Source of the DNA: Burkholderiaceae bacterium
GTDB lineage: Bacteria > Pseudomonadota > Gammaproteobacteria > Burkholderiales > Burkholderiaceae_C
DNA: 7,646 nucleotides
NCBI GenBank assembly: GCA_031256125.1
Contig: JAIRRE010000120.1
Coordinates: 1-7,646, forward strand
Direction of reading: 5' to 3'
The notes below the pieces were generated by a model. It worked only from the letters and a program-made list of their open reading frames with translations. It was not told where the DNA came from and made no database searches. Positions 5,599 to 7,646 of this stretch are shown here, piece after piece; position 1 is the first letter of the stretch, and every line of letters begins with the position of its first letter. The translations under genes and the position numbers were made by a program.

Positions 5599-5621
5599 GA
5601 ATAGTCTGAAGTGGACTATTC
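5599..5621. promoter_or_regulatory. Perfect inverted repeat, candidate operator of the XRE regulator
   Basis: GAATAGTC (5599-5606) and GACTATTC (5614-5621) are perfect eight-base arms around a seven-base centre, TGAAGTG. An overlapping second pair, AGTCTG (5603-5608) and CAGACT (5622-5627), offers another register. The site lies 25 bases before the XRE gene and about 80 bases before the divergent lipoprotein gene, in an AT-rich spacer. A dyad of this size is typical of dimeric HTH repressors; binding by the neighbouring protein is inferred. Confidence 0.5.
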
Positions 5622-5645
5622 CAGACTCGACTACAGCATCATGGT

Positions 5646-5921
5646 GTGGCTTTGTTGTCCATTCACCATCCGCGCTACCGTGCTTTGCAGACGGAGTTGG
5701 AGCGGCTGCGCAAACAGGCGAAGTTGTCGCAAGTGCAATTAGCGAAGCGGCTGGGCGTGGGGCAGTCGTTCGTCTCCAAGATCGAGCGGGGCGATGCCTA
5801 TGTGGATCTGCTGTTCTTCGCCGATTGGTGCCGCGCCTGCGGCGCACACGCCGGAACGGTGCTGGCGGGGTTGGGGGAGGCGGAATGCGATCCGGCGTGC
5901 GCGTCTCCCAAAGAGCATTGA
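5646..5921 (+). CDS. XRE-family helix-turn-helix transcriptional regulator
   Basis: A 91-residue cytoplasmic DNA-binding protein made almost only of a Cro/CI-type HTH domain. Residues 11 to about 75 read YRALQTELERLRKQAKLSQ, VQLAKRLGVGQSFVSKIERG and DAYVDLLFFADWCRACGAH. Helices 2 and 3 are SQVQLAKRLG and QSFVSKIERG, the typical XRE pair; FADWCRACG holds the two inner cysteines 62 and 65. The likely start is the GTG at 5646, since an in-frame stop lies at 5607; TTG at 5652 is an alternative. No ribosome binding site is visible. It ends 72 bases before brnT. It may repress itself and the divergent lipoprotein genes through the inverted repeat at 5599-5621, or act on brnTA; neither is shown. Such stand-alone proteins also occur as antitoxins, but no matching toxin gene adjoins it apart from brnTA. 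Confidence 0.8.
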   Translation: MALLSIHHPRYRALQTELERLRKQAKLSQVQLAKRLGVGQSFVSKIERGDAYVDLLFFADWCRACGAHAGTVLAGLGEAECDPACASPKEH

Positions 5922-5950
5922 GTCCAGGAAGCCCGCCGGAACAGGCAACG

Positions 5951-5969
5951 TTACAACACAAAAATGTAA
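5951..5969. promoter_or_regulatory. Inverted repeat before brnT, candidate BrnA operator
   Basis: TTACA (5951-5955) and TGTAA (5965-5969) are separated by nine A-rich bases in an AT-rich island of an otherwise GC-rich stretch, 25 bases before the brnT start. The -10-like TATGAT at 5983-5988 lies very close to the start codon. BrnA antitoxins are known to repress their own operon by binding DNA at its promoter, so this is the natural place for such a site. The arms are short. Confidence 0.35.
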
Positions 5970-5993
5970 TACATAAACGCGATATGATGGCGC

Positions 5994-6299
5994 ATGAGCC
6001 GGTATTTCGAGTGGGACGATCACAAGGCGGAACTCAACTTTCGCAAGCACGGCATTCGGTTCGATGAAGCGGCGGAGGTTTTCGATGATCCGTTCGCACT
6101 GATTGAGCAAGATCGCGTCGAAGGCGGCGAACAGCGATGGCAGACCATAGGAATGACGTGCGAAAGTCTGTTGCTGCTGTTGGTTGCGCACACTGTGCGT
6201 TTTGAGGAGGCGGACGATGGTCAGGCCGTTGAAGTGATACGGATCATCAGCGCTCGCCGTGTAGATCGTAAAGAGCGAAGGCGTTATGAGCATCGTTAG
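5994..6299 (+). CDS. brnT: BrnT family type II toxin (ribonuclease)
   Basis: The toxin of a BrnT/BrnA type II toxin-antitoxin pair. BrnT of Brucella has a RelE-like fold and cuts RNA, which halts translation and growth until BrnA blocks it. The 101 residues show the family motifs in order: YFEWDDHKAELNFRKHGI (4-21), FDEAAEVFDDP (23-33), RWQTIG (48-53), LLLLLVAHTVRFE (59-71) and VIRIISARRVDRKERRRYE (81-99). The basic C-terminal block with the SARR core is the hallmark of BrnT. Length is slightly above the usual 90 or so. The start at 5994 gives the expected N-terminus; no ribosome binding site is clear. Its stop overlaps the antitoxin start by 14 bases, so the two are translationally coupled. 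No disabling change is visible, so the toxin appears intact. Confidence 0.92.
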   Translation: MSRYFEWDDHKAELNFRKHGIRFDEAAEVFDDPFALIEQDRVEGGEQRWQTIGMTCESLLLLLVAHTVRFEEADDGQAVEVIRIISARRVDRKERRRYEHR

Positions 6300-6669
6300 A
6301 TACAAACAGGGCGAAATTCCGCCCATCACCCAGGAACGCCGCGTCGAGTTGCGTGCGCTGACCATGCGGCCCGACAGCGAGATCGACTACAGCGACATTC
6401 CTCCGTTGACCGAGGAATTTTGGGCGCGTGCGGTGCCCAATCCGTTTTACCGCCCAGCCAAGACGCAGACTTCAGTCCGAATCGACGCGGACGTGCTGGT
6501 CTGGCTCAGGAGTCAGGGCAAGGGCTGGCAAACGCGCATGAATGCGGCGCTGCGCGAGGCCATGTTGCAATCCCGGCGCGTGGCCATCCAATCTTCCGGG
6601 CAGGATGAAACGGCGTCAGATCCGGCGTCCAAACCCACGCCCAAGCGCCGCGCTGGCGTGGCGGCGTGA
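6286..6669 (+). CDS. brnA: BrnA family antitoxin
   Basis: The antitoxin partner of BrnT: a DNA-binding dimer that covers the toxin and represses the operon. In the 127 residues, the N-terminal half holds MRPDSEIDYSDIPPLTEEFW (27-46), the conserved segment before the DNA-binding part, and residues 61-93 (TQTSVRIDADVLVWLRSQG to LREAM) form a ribbon-helix-helix motif whose beta strand is TSVRID. A tail of about 34 residues follows, ending in the basic KPTPKRRAGVAA; it is longer than in most BrnA proteins I know and may be disordered. The ATG at 6286 lies inside brnT, preceded by GAAGG four bases upstream as ribosome binding site. The toxin-before-antitoxin order is normal for this family. The gene ends 20 bases from the converging transglycosylase gene. 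Confidence 0.9.
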   Translation: MSIVRYKQGEIPPITQERRVELRALTMRPDSEIDYSDIPPLTEEFWARAVPNPFYRPAKTQTSVRIDADVLVWLRSQGKGWQTRMNAALREAMLQSRRVAIQSSGQDETASDPASKPTPKRRAGVAA

Positions 6670-6693
6670 GGAGCATCGGTAGTTTCCCCTCAC
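6666..6693. terminator. Weak stem-loop at brnA / transglycosylase convergence
   Basis: GTGAGG (6666-6671) and CCTCAC (6688-6693) are perfect six-base arms around a 16-base loop that spans the 20-base gap between the two converging stop codons. The loop is long and there is no T run, so this is at best a weak transcript-end structure. Confidence 0.25.
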
Positions 6694-7331
6694 AAATTCA
6701 AATCCGGCGCATACAGCCAGCGTTTTTGTGCGCCCAGCACGGCGTTGGGGTATTGCGCCTGACCGCGCGAACCGTTGTAGCGGCCCAGCGCCATGAACAG
6801 GTTACCGCGCTCCCGGTCCAGGTAGTAGCGCAGGATGACGCAGCCAAAGCGCAGGTTGGCCTGCATGTGGAACAGCGTGGTCGGGTCGCCGTTGCCGATC
6901 TGGCGCGTCCAGAACGGCATGACCTGCATGTAGCCCAGCGCCCCGGCGCGTGAGACAACGAACTTGCGAAAGTTGCTTTCCACCTGGATCAGGCCCAGCA
7001 CCAGCGAGGTTTGCAAACCCGCGCGGTGGCTTTCGTACCAGACTGTTTGCAGAAATTCGATGCGCGAGGTGAAATTCTTTATGCGCTTGTAGAGCCGGTC
7101 GCTCATGACCGAAAGCCAGCGCAGATAGGCGATGCGCGCGGCGGTGTTGGAAAACACTGGCACCGGCGGCGCGTCGTTGGCGATAGCCGCAGACAGCGCC
7201 GTGCGCACCGCGTCGGCCAGCGGCTCCTCGATTTGCGCGCCCGCCCAAGCTGGGCGTGGAAAGCCCGTCAATCCCAAGCCCCCCGCCGCAACCGACGCGG
7301 CGCCTATCAGCAGCGCGCGGCGTGTGGTCAT
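6690..7331 (-). CDS. Lytic transglycosylase (SLT domain), exported
   Basis: A periplasmic peptidoglycan lytic transglycosylase, which cuts the MurNAc-GlcNAc bond of the glycan strand and leaves a 1,6-anhydro end. The 213 residues begin with MTTRRALLIGAASVAAGGLG, an export signal with twin arginines (4-5) and a likely cut after AWA at residue 30. The SLT domain spans about 105-205: SLVLGLIQVESNF with the catalytic Glu118, GALGYMQVMPFW (130-141), LRFGCVILRYYL and ALGRYNGSRG (181-190), all in the normal family order. The twin Arg and soft hydrophobic core suggest Tat export, but TTRRALLIG is an imperfect Tat motif, so Sec cannot be excluded. It begins ten bases after the proS stop with no good ribosome binding site, so it is probably read on the proS transcript. 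The proS-transglycosylase order is one I associate with betaproteobacteria. Confidence 0.9.
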   Translation of the reverse strand: MTTRRALLIGAASVAAGGLGLTGFPRPAWAGAQIEEPLADAVRTALSAAIANDAPPVPVFSNTAARIAYLRWLSVMSDRLYKRIKNFTSRIEFLQTVWYESHRAGLQTSLVLGLIQVESNFRKFVVSRAGALGYMQVMPFWTRQIGNGDPTTLFHMQANLRFGCVILRYYLDRERGNLFMALGRYNGSRGQAQYPNAVLGAQKRWLYAPDLNL

Positions 7332-7341
7332 CGGCGGGCGC

Positions 7342-7646
7342 TCAAACCGCAGCTAGCTTGGCTTTGACGAACGCCGCGATTTCGCCTACCGGCACGCGGG
7401 TGGCGGCCTCGTCGCGCCGGTGCTGGTATTCGGCCACGCCGTCCTTGAGCCCCTTATCGCCAATAGTGACGCGGTGCGGCACGCCGATCAGTTCCCAGTC
7501 GGCGAACATCGCGCCGGGGCGTTCGCCGCGGTCGTCCAGGATCACGTCCACTCCGGCGGCCAGTAAGTCGGCGTAGAGCGCCTCGGCGGCGTCCTTGACC
7601 GCTGCGCTGCGGTCCATGCCGACCGGGCAGATCACCACGGTAAACG
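7342..7646 (-). CDS. proS: Prolyl-tRNA synthetase, C-terminal part (runs off the window)
   Basis: The last 101 or so residues of ProRS, the cytoplasmic enzyme that charges tRNA-Pro with proline. They make up the C-terminal anticodon-binding domain: [20 protein letters not shown], then [20 protein letters not shown], then [40 protein letters not shown] and KAKLAAV. [25 protein letters not shown] is highly characteristic of bacterial ProRS. The frame is open to the window edge, so the GTG codons at 7633-7638 are internal and the true start, the catalytic domain and any editing (INS) domain lie beyond 7646. The lytic transglycosylase gene follows after ten bases on the same strand. Confidence 0.95.
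   Translation of the reverse strand, partial: FTVVICPVGMDRSAAVKDAAEALYADLLAAGVDVILDDRGERPGAMFADWELIGVPHRVTIGDKGLKDGVAEYQHRRDEAATRVPVGEIAAFVKAKLAAV

Noticed and set aside
5597..6067. 156-residue open frame on the + strand
   Set aside because: It overlaps the XRE gene and the brnT start in another frame and has no recognisable features.
5739..6365. 208-residue open frame on the - strand
   Set aside because: It lies antisense to the XRE gene and brnT, both strongly supported by motifs.

Overview
The window looks like chromosomal DNA from a betaproteobacterium, probably Burkholderiales. This rests on GC-rich core genes with typical betaproteobacterial sequences (FdxA, a type 2 ferredoxin-NADP reductase, PyrC, ProS next to a small lytic transglycosylase) and on the general family look of the proteins; I could not run a search, so genus is not assigned.

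Layout: (1) 1-285, + strand: the C-terminal DNA-binding end of a NarL/LuxR-type response regulator, apparently frameshifted near the window edge. (2) 495-1952, + strand: fdxA, a 7Fe ferredoxin, followed 66 bases later by a type 2 ferredoxin-NADP(+) reductase, a likely redox pair. (3) 2014-3045, - strand: pyrC, the dihydroorotase of pyrimidine synthesis, convergent with the reductase. (4) 3176-5518, - strand: an AT-richer accessory block of four consecutive lipoprotein genes (one apparently broken), with a dispersed-type palindromic repeat and small stem-loops between them. (5) 5646-6669, + strand: a small XRE-type regulator followed by a brnT-brnA type II toxin-antitoxin pair. (6) 6690-7646, - strand: a small lytic transglycosylase and the 3' end of proS, housekeeping genes that probably form one transcript.

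So an accessory segment of about 3.5 kb (roughly 3.1-6.67 kb) sits between conserved genes. It carries surface or periplasmic lipoproteins on one strand and regulator plus toxin-antitoxin genes on the other. The two groups diverge from an AT-rich region (5519-5645) that contains a perfect 8-base-arm inverted repeat, a good operator candidate. The most interesting points are: two lipoprotein genes share a duplicated signal-peptide module, one copy having a 24-base in-frame insertion that brings a stop; the third lipoprotein is a conserved-type domain joined through an Ala/Pro linker to a four-cysteine tail; the fourth has a tandem-repeat Asn/Gly linker; and the XRE gene lies directly before brnTA. 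I found no CRISPR array, tRNA, rRNA, transposase or clear replication origin. I do not see strong evidence for a wholly new system; the lipoprotein cluster is the best place to look.
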